DNA from: Acacia acuminata
Taxonomy: Eukaryota > Streptophyta > Magnoliopsida > Fabales > Fabaceae
Length of the DNA: 64,000 nt
Direction: 5' to 3'
NCBI GenBank assembly: GCA_019022655.1
Contig: JAFJYI010000095.1
Span: forward strand, 434,001 to 498,000
Below, piece after piece: positions 11,432 through 21,808 of the stretch. A model generated the notes under the pieces. The model was not told the origin of the DNA. It worked only from the letters and a program-made list of their open reading frames with translations, and searched no databases. Each line of letters starts with the position of its first letter. Position 1 is the first letter of the stretch. Position numbers and translations under genes: made by a program.

Positions 11432-12536
11432 AGTTTCATTTATCAACACATCCAACACATCATCATAAGACCATAATCTAGTACGGTTCTCGAGCTTTTT
11501 TGGTGACTGCTCATGAATAATTTCTCTTCCCATGTCACGCAATAGGTTATGCATTTCAAGCTTATTTTTGTAGCAAACTCTTACAAGGCTTAGCTCTATC
11601 AGACGCTTAATTCCGATATCTGCATAAAATCTACAACCATTTAATATTTGTGTCATATAGCTTTTGTCCTTCCCAACAAAGAAACAACATATGTCAAGAA
11701 ATATTTCTTTCTCTGTATTGTCACTCAAACCATCATAGCTTATTTTAAGTATTTCATGGATCCGATGATTTGGAATTTGTTGTAATTTCTCCAAAACAAT
11801 TTTCCAAATCAATATTTCTCTATCAAATAAATAGGATCCGAGGATTTCAAGAGCTAGTGGCAACCCTCCGAGAATAAGAAACCAGCCTTCTTGAAAGTTC
11901 GGTGAATTCTTGTTCGGGATTTGCTTGTTTAAATGCATGCCATCTGAAAAGTTCAAGAGATTCATTGTCATCCAATTCTTTCATGGTGTATACATGAATT
12001 ACCCCAAGGATCTTGAGCAAATGTTTATCTCTAGTTGTAATGATGATTCTACTACCATGGCCAAACCATTCCCAACTTCCACATAATGCATTGAGTTGGT
12101 CTTCATTGTTGACATCATCAAGTACAACCATTACTCTTTTCTTACTAAGTTTTTGCTTGAGCAAAGTTTTCCCCATTTCTATATTTGGTATTGCCATCCT
12201 TTTTGATTTTAAAATATCTGAAAGAAGTTGTTCTTGCAAATGAACATGACCATTATCTTGCTTCCAAACTTCTCTAACATTAGTAAGAAAACACTTTCCT
12301 TCAAAACTTTGACCAACTTCATTGTAGATGGCTTTAGCAATAGTTGTCTTACCAATCCCCCCATCCCCCAAATCCCTGCAATGATAACATCATTTGATTT
12401 ACTTTGTAGCAGTTGGAGGATATCTTGCATACGGGACTTCAATCCCACTGGATGGTGAGCGACAAATAGGCATTTGTTGTTACCTAACTTCTTTGTCATA
12501 GTTTCACTGACTTCATCAATCAGCTCAGTTTCAGTT
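11432..12536 (-). pseudogene. TNL locus: NB-ARC domain exon (NB-ARC2)
   Basis: This is the nucleotide-binding switch of a TIR-NBS-LRR immune receptor. In order it has the linker TETELIDEVSETMTKKL and HHPVGL; a P-loop (GGIGKTTIAKAIY); RNBS-A; kinase-2 (VMVVLDDVNNEDQL); RNBS-B (GSRIIITTRDKHLL); GLPLALEILGSYL; FLDICCFFVGKD; and MHNLLRDMGREII. The frame changes twice. The first change is within the G-run of the P-loop (12357-12370) and the second is just before GLPL (11861-11870). The final Asp of the MHD motif is Asn (MHN). The acceptor TGCTAG|A at 12537/12536 is phase 2 and fits the TIR2 exon 9.3 kb away. It is called a pseudogene because of the frameshifts, which sequencing errors could also explain. 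Confidence 0.8.
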
Positions 12537-12630
12537 CTAGCACCAATAAAATGGTATATAAGAATAAATGCTACCAATAAGGCTGGAAGTGTGTGATACA
12601 AACTATATTAGCAACAAAAATGACAGGCTT

Positions 12631-12804
12631 GTAGAGTAAGCCAAAAAAAGACATTGTTGAAAAGTCCTATAAGATTTTAATTTGAAATTGTTTGTAGTAT
12701 GATACGAACCAAATTTCGTAGAGTAAGCCAAAAAAAGACATTGTTGAAAAGTCCTATAAGATTTTAATTTGAAATTGTTTGTAGTATGATATGAACCAAA
12801 TTTC
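12631..12804. repeat. Perfect-looking 87-bp tandem duplication in the TNL intron
   Basis: Copies at 12631-12717 and 12718-12804 start GTAGAGTAAGCCAAAAAAAG and differ at only one position that I could find (ATACGAACC versus ATATGAACC). The duplication lies in the intron between the NB-ARC2 exon and the transposon at 12818. Confidence 0.9.
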
Positions 12805-12817
12805 ATGAATGAATAAA

Positions 12818-13709
12818 GGGAAAATTACACTCAGGTCCCAAGGAACAGAGATATTTACAATTAAGTCCCTTGAATTCATGAAATTACACACAAGTCCCTA
12901 GGGACTTGTGCGTAATTATTTGTGGAAGCAAAATTACTTTTTTGCCCAAAGGAGAAATAGCCCTACGGACCTCATAATTGAAAAAATCCAGATTTACAAC
13001 AAAAAATTCTATATTTACAACAACAAATTCTTATTTTAACAACAAGTTTTGAAAGCCTGGATTTTTTCAATTTCGAGGTCCGAGGCCATTTGCAACAAGA
13101 AATTCTATATTTACAAAAACCAATTCCTATTTTAACAACAACTTTTGAAAAGGTGGATTTTTTCAATTCTGAGGTCCAGAGGTCATTTGCAACAAAAAAT
13201 TCTATATTTACAACAACGAATTCCTATTTTAACAACAACTTTTGAAAACCTGAATTTTTTCAATTCTGAGGTCCAGAGGCCATTTGCAACAAAAAATTCT
13301 ATATTTACAATGACCAATTCCTATTTTAACAACAACTTTTGAAAACCGGATTTTTTCAATTCCGAGGTCCAGAGGCCATTTGCAACAAAAAATTCTATAT
13401 TTACAAATGCCAATTCCTATTTTAACAACAACTTTTGAAAACCTGGATTTTTTCAATTTTGAGGTTGAGAGGCCATTTACAACAAAAAATTCTATATTTA
13501 CAATGACAATTCTTATTTTAACAACAACTTTTTGAAAACTTGGATTTTTTAATTCCGAGGTCCCGAGGCTATTTCTCCTTTGGGCAAAAAAGTAATTTTG
13601 CTTCCACAAATAATTATGCACAAGTCCCTAGGGACTTCGAGTAATTTCATGAATTCATGGGACCTAATTGTAAATATCTCGTTCCTTGGGACCTGAGTGT
13701 AATTTTCCC
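12818..13709. mobile_element. Non-autonomous long-TIR element with exact 9-bp target-site duplication
   Basis: The terminal inverted repeats are about 150 bp and run from GGGAAAATTACACTCAGGTC to AATAGCC. They include a near-perfect internal palindrome, CACAAGTCCCTAGGGACTTG. The element is flanked by ATGAATAAA on both sides (12809-12817 and 13710-13718), an exact 9-bp duplication as made by Mutator-family transposases. The 892-bp element has no coding capacity. Its interior is a minisatellite. Its TIRs match those of the element at 7970-9362. It lies inside the intron between TIR2 and NB-ARC2. Confidence 0.9.
12970..13570. repeat. Minisatellite of about 97-bp units inside the long-TIR element
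   Basis: About six copies carry GGATTTTTTCAATTC, GAGGTCC, CATTTGCAACAAAAAATTCT, ATATTTACAA and CCTATTTTAACAACAAC. The word GATTTTTTCAATT recurs near 13059, 13155, 13251, 13348, 13444 and 13541. The ORFs read across it (Cys/Lys-rich) are repeat artefacts. Confidence 0.85.
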
Positions 13710-13996
13710 ATGAATAAACCTCTATAAATTAAAGAAGATTTGGTTTCACAGATTATATTTAATTTAAAAATAAGCATTTGATTATAAAAGGATAAACATG
13801 TATATTTGCATGACCTTGTGGTTGGCCAAGTATCAATGCCAATTAAGTAAATTAAGTATTACTCTTGATTTATTGAATTTTCCTTTCTTATATTATTGTT
13901 GACAAATTACACGAGTATAAATGATTATTATAATTCCACCTGATTTATTAAGAGCATTAAATCAATATTGTTTCAAAAGCATTTGTTTCACTATTG

Positions 13997-14046
<50 letters not shown>

Positions 14047-14451
14047 CTTTTACTTTGTTGATCTACCTCCGTTGAAAAAGAGATATAAAAAAGAAAAGAC
14101 GGTGACATAAATGTAATTACCTGACAAAAAAGGTCCTCTTACAATAGTGTATTCTAGATATTACCATTTGAACATATTACAAAGTTACAAAAGTTTGTGC
14201 TATGATGGTAGCTAGTTTTCCCTGGGCTATTTTATACGATACTGCAATGATTTTAAATTATTTAAGATATATGGACAAGTAAAAGCAGCTTCATCATGGT
14301 GGTTTATAATTCCTGAGTTGAAATCATACAGTAGTTCTCTCCTTGCACACACATACAACATGAGAATGTTTTCTATTCACCTCATATAATCAAAAGGAAC
14401 TCAAACATGCTATAAAAAAAACTTAGGAATTTGACTATTCCAAAGAATAAT
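13710..14451. other. Remnant intron sequence with a 48-A homopolymer
   Basis: This is the part of the TIR2/NB-ARC2 intron left between two insertions. It is AT-rich and non-coding. An uninterrupted run of A occupies 13997-14044. I found no SINE or LINE body next to it. Confidence 0.6.
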
Positions 14452-15885
14452 TGATAGGGCAAAACTTTAAGCCTATAAACTCCGCAAGTATACGGGCCGT
14501 ATCAAGTAATAAAGTTATAAGAAAAGTATCGTTCCCACGAGGACTTAGTATCACAACTTCGGTGAGCATTAATTTCACAATTTTGTTTAAGTTGAGAAAA
14601 TCAAATTTAATTTAATTTAGAGAAAAGAAATTAAAACTAAAATTAAAACAAACTAACCACACACTAATAAACGAGCAACCTAGAGTCACTAATCCCTTAT
14701 TTGATTCTTAGATTTTATTCCAACCAAATTAACTTTGACTTAACTTAATCAGCTAATCTAGAGTATTAATGTTTATAAGTGTCTGTCGGTCCACTTATAC
14801 ACCTACCTCAAATAATTATGCAATGTCTCACAAATTAATTAAGGTGCAATTCAAATCGGGCTCACTCTAATTTGACTAAAGCTTCTATGTATATGTCTAT
14901 CCTAGACGCAAATTAGATTAAAACCTAACTTCACGTTAAATTTAAACCTAATTCCACATTATTTATTCCCAAGGTCAATTTGCGGAGCTTCTAGGTATAT
15001 GTCTATCCTAAACGCAAATTAGATTAAAACCTAACTTCACGTTAAATTTCAACCTAATTCCACATTATTTATTCCCAAGGTCAATTTAGGATTCCCTCTT
15101 TCAAGTCCAACCCTAAATCCCCATAACATGCTCAATGGTGGCCACTCACTAAGCAATAGCAATAAACACGGGATTAAATAAACGGAATAAAATTAAGCAA
15201 AACCAATCGTGGGAATAATCTCTAAAACCCAAACAAGTTCATAGGTTCTCTAGATTGCAAAACCAACTAGCCACACATGGCTTTATTCAAACTAATAAAA
15301 GAGAAAAAAATCCAGGTTCAAAGAATAAAGAGAAAGAGAGGAAAAGAAAATTTCTCCGTCGCCTCCACAGTCCTTTCCATCTTTCCGTGGAGATGATGAA
15401 GAGAACCGAAACACTCGACCTCGCTCCTCCGCTTCTTCGTTCCTTCTCGTTCTGCGTCTCCCGATCTCCTTTCTTGCTCCCTTCTTGCTTGTCTTTGCCT
15501 CCCTATTTATAATTCAGGTCTTGGGTCATTGATTCTCCTTTTCTTATTACAAAGATACCTCATATCTTGTAATTTACTCCACCAGATCACACAATTGATT
15601 TTGTTTCTATTTTTTTTTGCGTGGGACCATCGAGTTTGACCGATTGCATATCCTCTTAATTGCCCTCTTAATTGCTCTTTCTACTTCTTTCCAAATCAGC
15701 TAATATTCCCTGCACATTAAAAATAGGAAATAAGTAGATTTTATGTTGATTTATTCTTTGATCCTAAGTTTGATTCAATGATGAAAAAGTCAATAAAAGA
15801 TAATTAAATAGGTATATAATATCAATAATTCCAATCAATTCTCATAAAATATACACCCATTTAATCATAAAATATACACTTATCA
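14452..15885 (-). repeat. LTR A (3' LTR) of the non-autonomous Athila-like element
   Basis: It is nearly identical by eye to LTR C, except for an extra tandem copy of a 106-bp segment (14881-14986 and 14987-15092, starting GCTTCTATGTATATGTC and GCTTCTAGGTATATGTC). The TATA-like TATAAATAGGGAGG lies on the minus strand near 15505. The polypurine tract (AGTGTGGGGGAGTT, minus) abuts it at about 15886-15900. Confidence 0.85.
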
Positions 15886-16650
15886 AACTCCCCCACACTT
15901 AAACATTGGTTTGTCCTCAAGCAAAAGAAAGAGAATTCATTATCCGAAAAGAACATTGCCTATAAAATTCCTAAAAAGAGAGCAAAAAACCACCACACTT
16001 GGATCATATCATCAAATCTTATTTAAGTTAATGTCTTATAAAAATAAGTCACTAAGCCAATAGAGTGCAACAATCTCTTAACGTCCCATGATCAAAAGAT
16101 CGGCAAGCAATGAGTGCAACAATAAGATTAGAAGAGGGATATCATGCTACTTAACTCCTCTAGAAAAATTCAAATGCCCCGCAAAACCAAGCTTTTCATT
16201 TAATTTACTAAGGATCCTCGGGTAGGAAATAACTTATTTTTTTCTTTCTTTTTTCTTATTTTTTCCTTTTCCTTTTTTTCTTTTTCTTTCTTGAGCCGTT
16301 GTAGGTCCCCTTTTGATGCAACCCTGCACATGGGTGATGTAACACTAGTTACTCAGTTACTCCAACAGGCACCTCAAGAGGCTTTTAGCCCAACTCATAA
16401 CCCTCTTTTGACTTTACCGTTTGACGAGAGTGCTAACATTGGTGATGAAGTGCCCCTAGTTACTAAGTGAGGTCTAGAGAAGTCATTTGAGTTGTTTTTT
16501 TTTTTTTTCTTTTTTAGTCATTTCCCTACACAAAAGTTTTACTTCGCAGCAAAGGTCATCATCTAATTTTCTAAAGAAATCATGTAGCAAAATATCCATG
16601 AACTAATAATCTGTTGCTCACATTACAAACAAATCCCTATTCTCATAGTC

Positions 16651-17926
16651 CATAAACTCCGCAAGTATACGGGCCGTATCAAGTAATAAAGTGATAAGAA
16701 AAGTATCGTTCCCACGAGGACTTAGTATCACAACTTCAGTTAAAATTTCGTTTAAGTTGAGAAAACCAAATTTAATTTAATTTAGAGAAAAGAAATTAAA
16801 ACTAAAATTAAAACAAACTAACCACACACTAATGAACGAGCAACCTAGAGTCACTAATCCCTTATTTGATTCTTAGATTTTATTCCCACCAAATTAACTT
16901 TGATTTAACTTAATCGCTAATCTAGAGTATTAATGTTTATAAGTGCCTTCGGTCCACTTATACACCTACCTCAAATAATTATGCAATGTCTCACAAATTA
17001 ATTAAGGTGCAATTCAAATTGGGCTCACTCTAATTTGACTATGCAGAGCTTCTAGGTATATGTCTATCCTAGACACAAATTAGATTAAAACCTAACTTCA
17101 CGTTAAATTTAAACCTAATTCCACATTATTTATTCCCAAGGTCAATTTAGGATTCCCTCTTTCAAGTCCAACCCTAAATCCCCATAACATGCTCAATGGT
17201 GGCCACTCACTAAGCAATAGCAATAAACACAGGATTAAATAAACTGGAATAAAATTAAGCAAAACCAATCTGTGGGAATAATCTCTAAAACCCAAACAAG
17301 TTCATAGGTTCTCTAGATTGCAAAACCAACTAGCCACACATGGCTTTATTCAAACTAATAAAAGAGAAAAAAATCCAGGTTCAAAGAATAAAGAGAAAGA
17401 GAGGAAAAAAAAGATTCTCGTCACCTCCACAGTCCTTCCGTCCTTCCGTGGAGATGATGAAGAGAAGCGGAATGCTCAGCCTCTACTCCTCTCGCTTCTT
17501 CATTCCTTCTCGTTCTATGTCTCTCTCCTCTTTTTGCTTTCTTCTTCTTGTCTCGCCTCCCTATTTATAACTTAGGTCTCGAGTCACGATTATCCTTTTC
17601 TTATTACAAAGATATCTTATATCTTGTAATTTACTCTACAGATCACGCAATTGATATTGTTTCTATTTTTTTGCGGGAGACCACTAAGTTTGCTTGATTT
17701 CATATCCTTTTAATTGCTCTTTCTACTTCTTTCCAAATCAGCTAATATTTCCTGCAAAATATAATAGGAAATAAATAGATTTTATGTTGATTTATTCTTT
17801 GATCCTAAATTTGATTCAATGATAGAAAAGTCAATAAAAGATAATTAAATAGGTATATAATATCAATAATTCCAATCAATTCTCATAAAATATACACCCA
17901 TTTAATCATAAAATATACACTTATCA
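16651..17926 (-). repeat. LTR B, truncated internal LTR
   Basis: It is homologous to LTRs A and C but lacks their last 25 or so bases. It joins directly to internal tail sequence at TCATAGTCC|ATAAACTCC, where both parents share a CCATA/CTATA-like microhomology. A second polypurine tract lies immediately on its right (17927-17942). Confidence 0.85.
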
Positions 17927-19283
17927 AACTCCCCCACACTTAAACATTGGCTTGTCCTCAAGCAAAAGAAAGAGAATTCATTATTTGAAAAGAACATTGC
18001 CTATGAAATTCCTAAACAGAGAGCAAAAAACCACCACACTTGGATCATATCATCAAATCTTATTTAAGTTAATGTCTTATAAAAATAAGTCACTAAGCCA
18101 ATAGAGTGCAACAATCTCTTAACGTCCCATGATCAAAAGATCGGCAAGCAATGAGTGTAACAATAAGATTAGAAGAGGGATATCATGCTACTTAACTCCT
18201 CTAGAAAAATTTAAATGCCCTGCAAAACCAAGCTTTTCATTTAATTTACTAAGGATCCTCAGGTAGGAAATAACTTATTTTTTTCTTTTTTTTTTTTTTT
18301 CCTTTTCCTTTTTTCTTTTTCTTTCTTGAGCCGTTGTAGGTCCCCTTTTTACGCGACCCCGCACATAGGTGATGCAAAGACGGTTACTCGGTTACTCCAA
18401 CGGGCACCTCAAGAGGCTTTTAGCCTAACTCATAACCCTCTTTGACTTTACCGTTTGACGCGAGTGCCAACATTGGTGATGAAGTGCCCCGGTTACTAAG
18501 TGAGGTCTAGAGAAGTCATTTGAGTTGTTTTTTTTCTTTCTTTTTTAGTCATTTCCCTACACAAAAGTTTTACTTAAAGGCAAAGGTCATCATCTAATTT
18601 TCTAAAGAAATCATGTAGCAAAATATCCATGAACTAATAATTGTTGCTCACATTACAAACAAATCCCTATTCTCATAGTCCATCTCAAGATTGCAAAAAA
18701 ACTTAAGGCTTAGAGACTTCGTCAAAACATTTTTTTTCTATTTTAATCTTTCATTTGATAATATTCTCTAAGATGGGGAAAGCTCAAAATCAAGGTCAAT
18801 CATCAACAATGCAAAAATCTCAGATAAAAAAAAAAATCTTTTCAATTGCATAAGGACAAGCATAACCAAAGAAATTATCTCCCTCCCCCACACTTAAATC
18901 AAACATTGTCCTCAATGTTGCAAAAAATAAAGAGGGAAAGGAACTAGTACTCCCCTGGTTTAGGCATCTAACTCTGATATGGAGTGCTTTCCCTAGTACC
19001 ATCCATGATATTTCAAATTTTTAGGGAGAAGAGAGTGCTCAAGCAAGACCTTGCAACAACAAGAGAAGTGATCTTCTTCAAACCTGAATAAAACTGAAAG
19101 AAAGAAAGCAAGAAAAAAAATAATAAAATATGCAAGCAAAACCCTTGGTTGCCTCCCAAGAAGCGCTAAATTTATAGTCTTTGCCGAGTTCTCAAAACAA
19201 ACCACTAATCATAAGTATCAAACACCATAATTACCTTGTCTTCATTTCTTTTCAAACAACAAGGCATCACACACAAAAATTGA

Positions 19284-20268
19284 TCATTCCAAGTTAGTTA
19301 CTTGTACCTCCTCAATCATAGACAATCTTGGAATACAAGTATTCACTGAATTCAAATTAAGCACAACATGCATATTTTTGAAAATAAATATAGGCACATC
19401 CAAGAATTTAGAGCATCCAATAAAATCAACTTGACTCTCATCAGTAAGAGTCAATACTTCAAGAGGAGGGTCATGAACAACAACAACTGGGACACCTACA
19501 TCAATTGGATCACCCACATCATAATCCTTAGGCTCCACAGCCGGAACCTCTTCTAAACATTCAATATGCTCATCTAACTCAATTTCAAATGCACAATCAT
19601 TTTCTACATTATTCATAGTCTCATGTAATTCCATACCTTCAACTTCCTCACAATAATCATTATCAGCATAAGAAGTGGTCATCAGGATTAAGGAATTATT
19701 TTGCACTATAGTCTCAAGGGTTGAAAAAATTTGACTCGCATATGCCTTGATATTTTGAACACTTGAGTCAATGCTTTGGACACTTACCCCAATATCTTGG
19801 ACACTTGATTCAATGCTAGCAAGAATCTCCCTTTGCTCTCTACTAGATTTCTCTAATGCTTCCCCACACTCTTCAACTAATCTTTCCAAATTAGATTTTT
19901 CCCTGTACTCAATGGTGTGCTCTTCAACATACGGATACGAGTAACAAGGAGGGGTATTTTCATAAGAACAATAGACATGTGGATCCCTAAAATTTTGTTG
20001 TTCAAAACCTTCACTAGGATAAAATGAGTTATCAAAACAGGTTTGGTTCCTAGTGAAATCATCTCTCACAAAAATGACTAGTTGTACTATATGGACAATG
20101 CTCAAATAAATGATTCCTTCCACAATAAACACAAGACATGCAAACATATTGAGAAGAATCAACATATGGACTACAACCATCATTTATGCTCCCGTTATGT
20201 TGCCTACGTTCATTCAAAGAATTTAAAATAGCAATCAATCCATCTTGTATAGAAGACGAAAAATTCAT
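19284..20268 (-). pseudogene. Gag-like ORF of the non-autonomous Athila-like element
   Basis: This is the nucleocapsid and C-terminal part of a retrotransposon Gag. The first frame (20268-20059) starts MNFSSSIQDGLIAILNSLNE and carries a zinc knuckle CVYCGRNHLFEHC (CX2CX3HX4C), which would bind the element RNA. A frame change near 20070 leads to a second frame (to 19284). That frame has a likely coiled coil of repeated SSVQDIG/SSVQNIK heptads and a very acidic, Glu/Asp/Val-rich tail ending VQVTNLE. No pol region follows. The gag N-terminal domain is also absent, so the ORF is short for the family. It is inactive or depends on a helper. Confidence 0.65.
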
Positions 20269-20420
20269 CTCCTTCTCAATATTAAGACCAGTTGGTTGCT
20301 AATTGAAATTCATTTTTTTTTAATTTTTTCTAAAAAAAAAAATAAAACAAAATATTTACAAACTCAAACTCAAACTACTAATGCTTAATCAATTCCAACT
20401 AAGACAGTTGTGGCACACAA

Positions 20421-20439
20421 GTCCCCGGCAACGGCGCCA
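20421..20439 (-). other. Primer binding site, complementary to tRNA-Asp
   Basis: Reading on the minus strand, TGGCGCCGTTGCCGGGGAC lies six bases after the end of LTR C. It complements the 3' end of plant tRNA-Asp(GTC), as is usual for Athila elements, and fixes the element orientation. Confidence 0.85.
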
Positions 20440-20445
20440 AAAACT

Positions 20446-21779
20446 TGATATGGCAAAACTTTAAGCCTAAAAACTCCGCAAGTATACGGGTCGTATCAAG
20501 TAATAAAGTGATAAGAAAAGTATCGTTCCCACGAGGACTTAGTATCACAACTTCAGTTGAGCATTAATTTCACAATTTCGTTTAAGTTGAGAAAACCAAA
20601 TTTAATTTAATTTAGAGAAAAGAAATTAAAACTAAAATTAAAACAAACTAACCACACAATAATAAACGAGCAACCTAGAGTCACTAATCCCTTATTTGAT
20701 TCTTAGATTTTATTCCCACCAAATTAACTTTGACTTAACTTAATCAGCTAATCTAGAGTATTAATGTTTATAAGTGCCTCGTCGGTCCACTTATACACCT
20801 ACCTCAAATAATTATGCAATGTCTCACAAATTAATTAAGGTGCAATTCAAATCGGGCTCACTCTAATTTGACTATGCGGAGCTTCTAGGTATATGTCTAT
20901 CCTAGACGCAAATTAGATTAAAACCTAACTTCACGTTAAATTTAAACCTAATTCCACATTATTTATTCCCAAGGTCAATTTAGGATTCCCTCTTTCAAGT
21001 CCAACCCTAAATCCCCATAACATGCTCAATGGTGGCCACTCACTAAGCAATAGCAATAAACACAGGATTAAATAAACTGGAATAAAATTAAGCAAAACCA
21101 ATCTGTGGGAATAATCTCTAAAACCCAAACAAGTTCATAGTTTCTCTAGATTGCAAAACCAACTAGCCACACATGGCTTTATTCAAATTCATAACAAAAA
21201 TGAAACTCAGGTTCAAAGAATAAAGAGAGAGAGTGGAAAGAAAATTTCTCCGTCGCCTCCACGGTCCTTTCGTCTTTCCGTGGAGATGATGAAGAGAACT
21301 GAAACACTCAGCCTCTGCTCCTCTGCTTCTTCGTTCCTTCTCGTTCTGCGTCTCCCGATCTCCTTTCTTGCTCCCTTCTTGCTTGTCTTTGCATCCCTAT
21401 TTATAATTCAGGTCTTGGGTCATTGATTCTCCTTTTCTTATTACAAAGATACCTCATATCTTGTAATTTACTCCATCAGATCACGCAATTGATTTTGTTT
21501 CTATTTTTCTTGTGTGGGATCATCGAGTTTGACTTGATTGCATATCCTCTTAATTGCCCTCTTAATTGCTCTTTCTACTTCTTTCCAAATCAGCTAATAT
21601 TCCCCGCACATTAAAAATAGGAAATAAGTAGATTTTATGTTGATTTATTCTTTGATCCTAAGTTTGATTCAATGATGAAAAAGTCAATAAAAGATAATTA
21701 AATAGGTATATAATATCAATAATTCCAATCAATTCTCATAAAATATACACCCATTTAATCATAAAATATACACTTATCA
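20446..21779 (-). repeat. LTR C (5' LTR) of the non-autonomous Athila-like element
   Basis: This 1334-bp LTR starts TGATAAGTGTATATTTTATG on the minus strand at 21779 and ends ATATCA at 20446. It would hold the promoter (TATAAATAGGGATGC, minus, near 21395). The TNL TIR2 exon ends just outside it at 21809. Confidence 0.88.
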
Positions 21780-21808
21780 ATAATAAGTAAAAGAGAATTG
21801 AAAATTAC

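Larger units (their letters stand above)
14452..21779 (-). mobile_element. Non-autonomous Athila-like LTR retrotransposon with three LTRs
   Basis: The element lies on the minus strand. It starts and ends with TGATA/TATCA and is flanked by an exact 5-bp duplication ATAAT (14447-14451 and 21780-21784). In element orientation the order is LTR C (21779-20446), a tRNA-Asp primer site, a gag-like ORF, a long non-coding tail with two polypurine motifs, LTR B (17926-16651), a second partial copy of the tail (16650-15886), and LTR A (15885-14452). It has no protease, polymerase or integrase, so it would need another Athila element to move. The extra LTR and tail suggest unequal recombination. It sits in the intron of the TNL gene. 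Confidence 0.88.

Noticed and set aside
12209..12601. 130-codon minus ORF as a separate membrane protein
   Set aside because: Its first part is intron translation; from ARTETELID on it is the NB-ARC2 exon, then out of frame after the P-loop shift.
8575..13570. CRISPR-like arrays from regularly spaced repeats
   Set aside because: The units are contiguous minisatellite repeats of about 95 bp with no unique spacers, and the DNA is a plant nuclear genome.
13145..13621. Cys/Lys-rich ORFs on both strands
   Set aside because: They are open only because the 97-bp minisatellite has no stop in those frames. There is no independent evidence of a gene.
13997..14044. Poly-A tail of a retroposed gene or SINE
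   Set aside because: No SINE promoter boxes, coding remnant or flanking duplication could be found beside it.
15255..21426. Repeated ORF starting MQNQLATHGFIQ in three places
   Set aside because: The copies lie in the three LTRs, so they are shadows of LTR sequence. There is no conserved protein feature.
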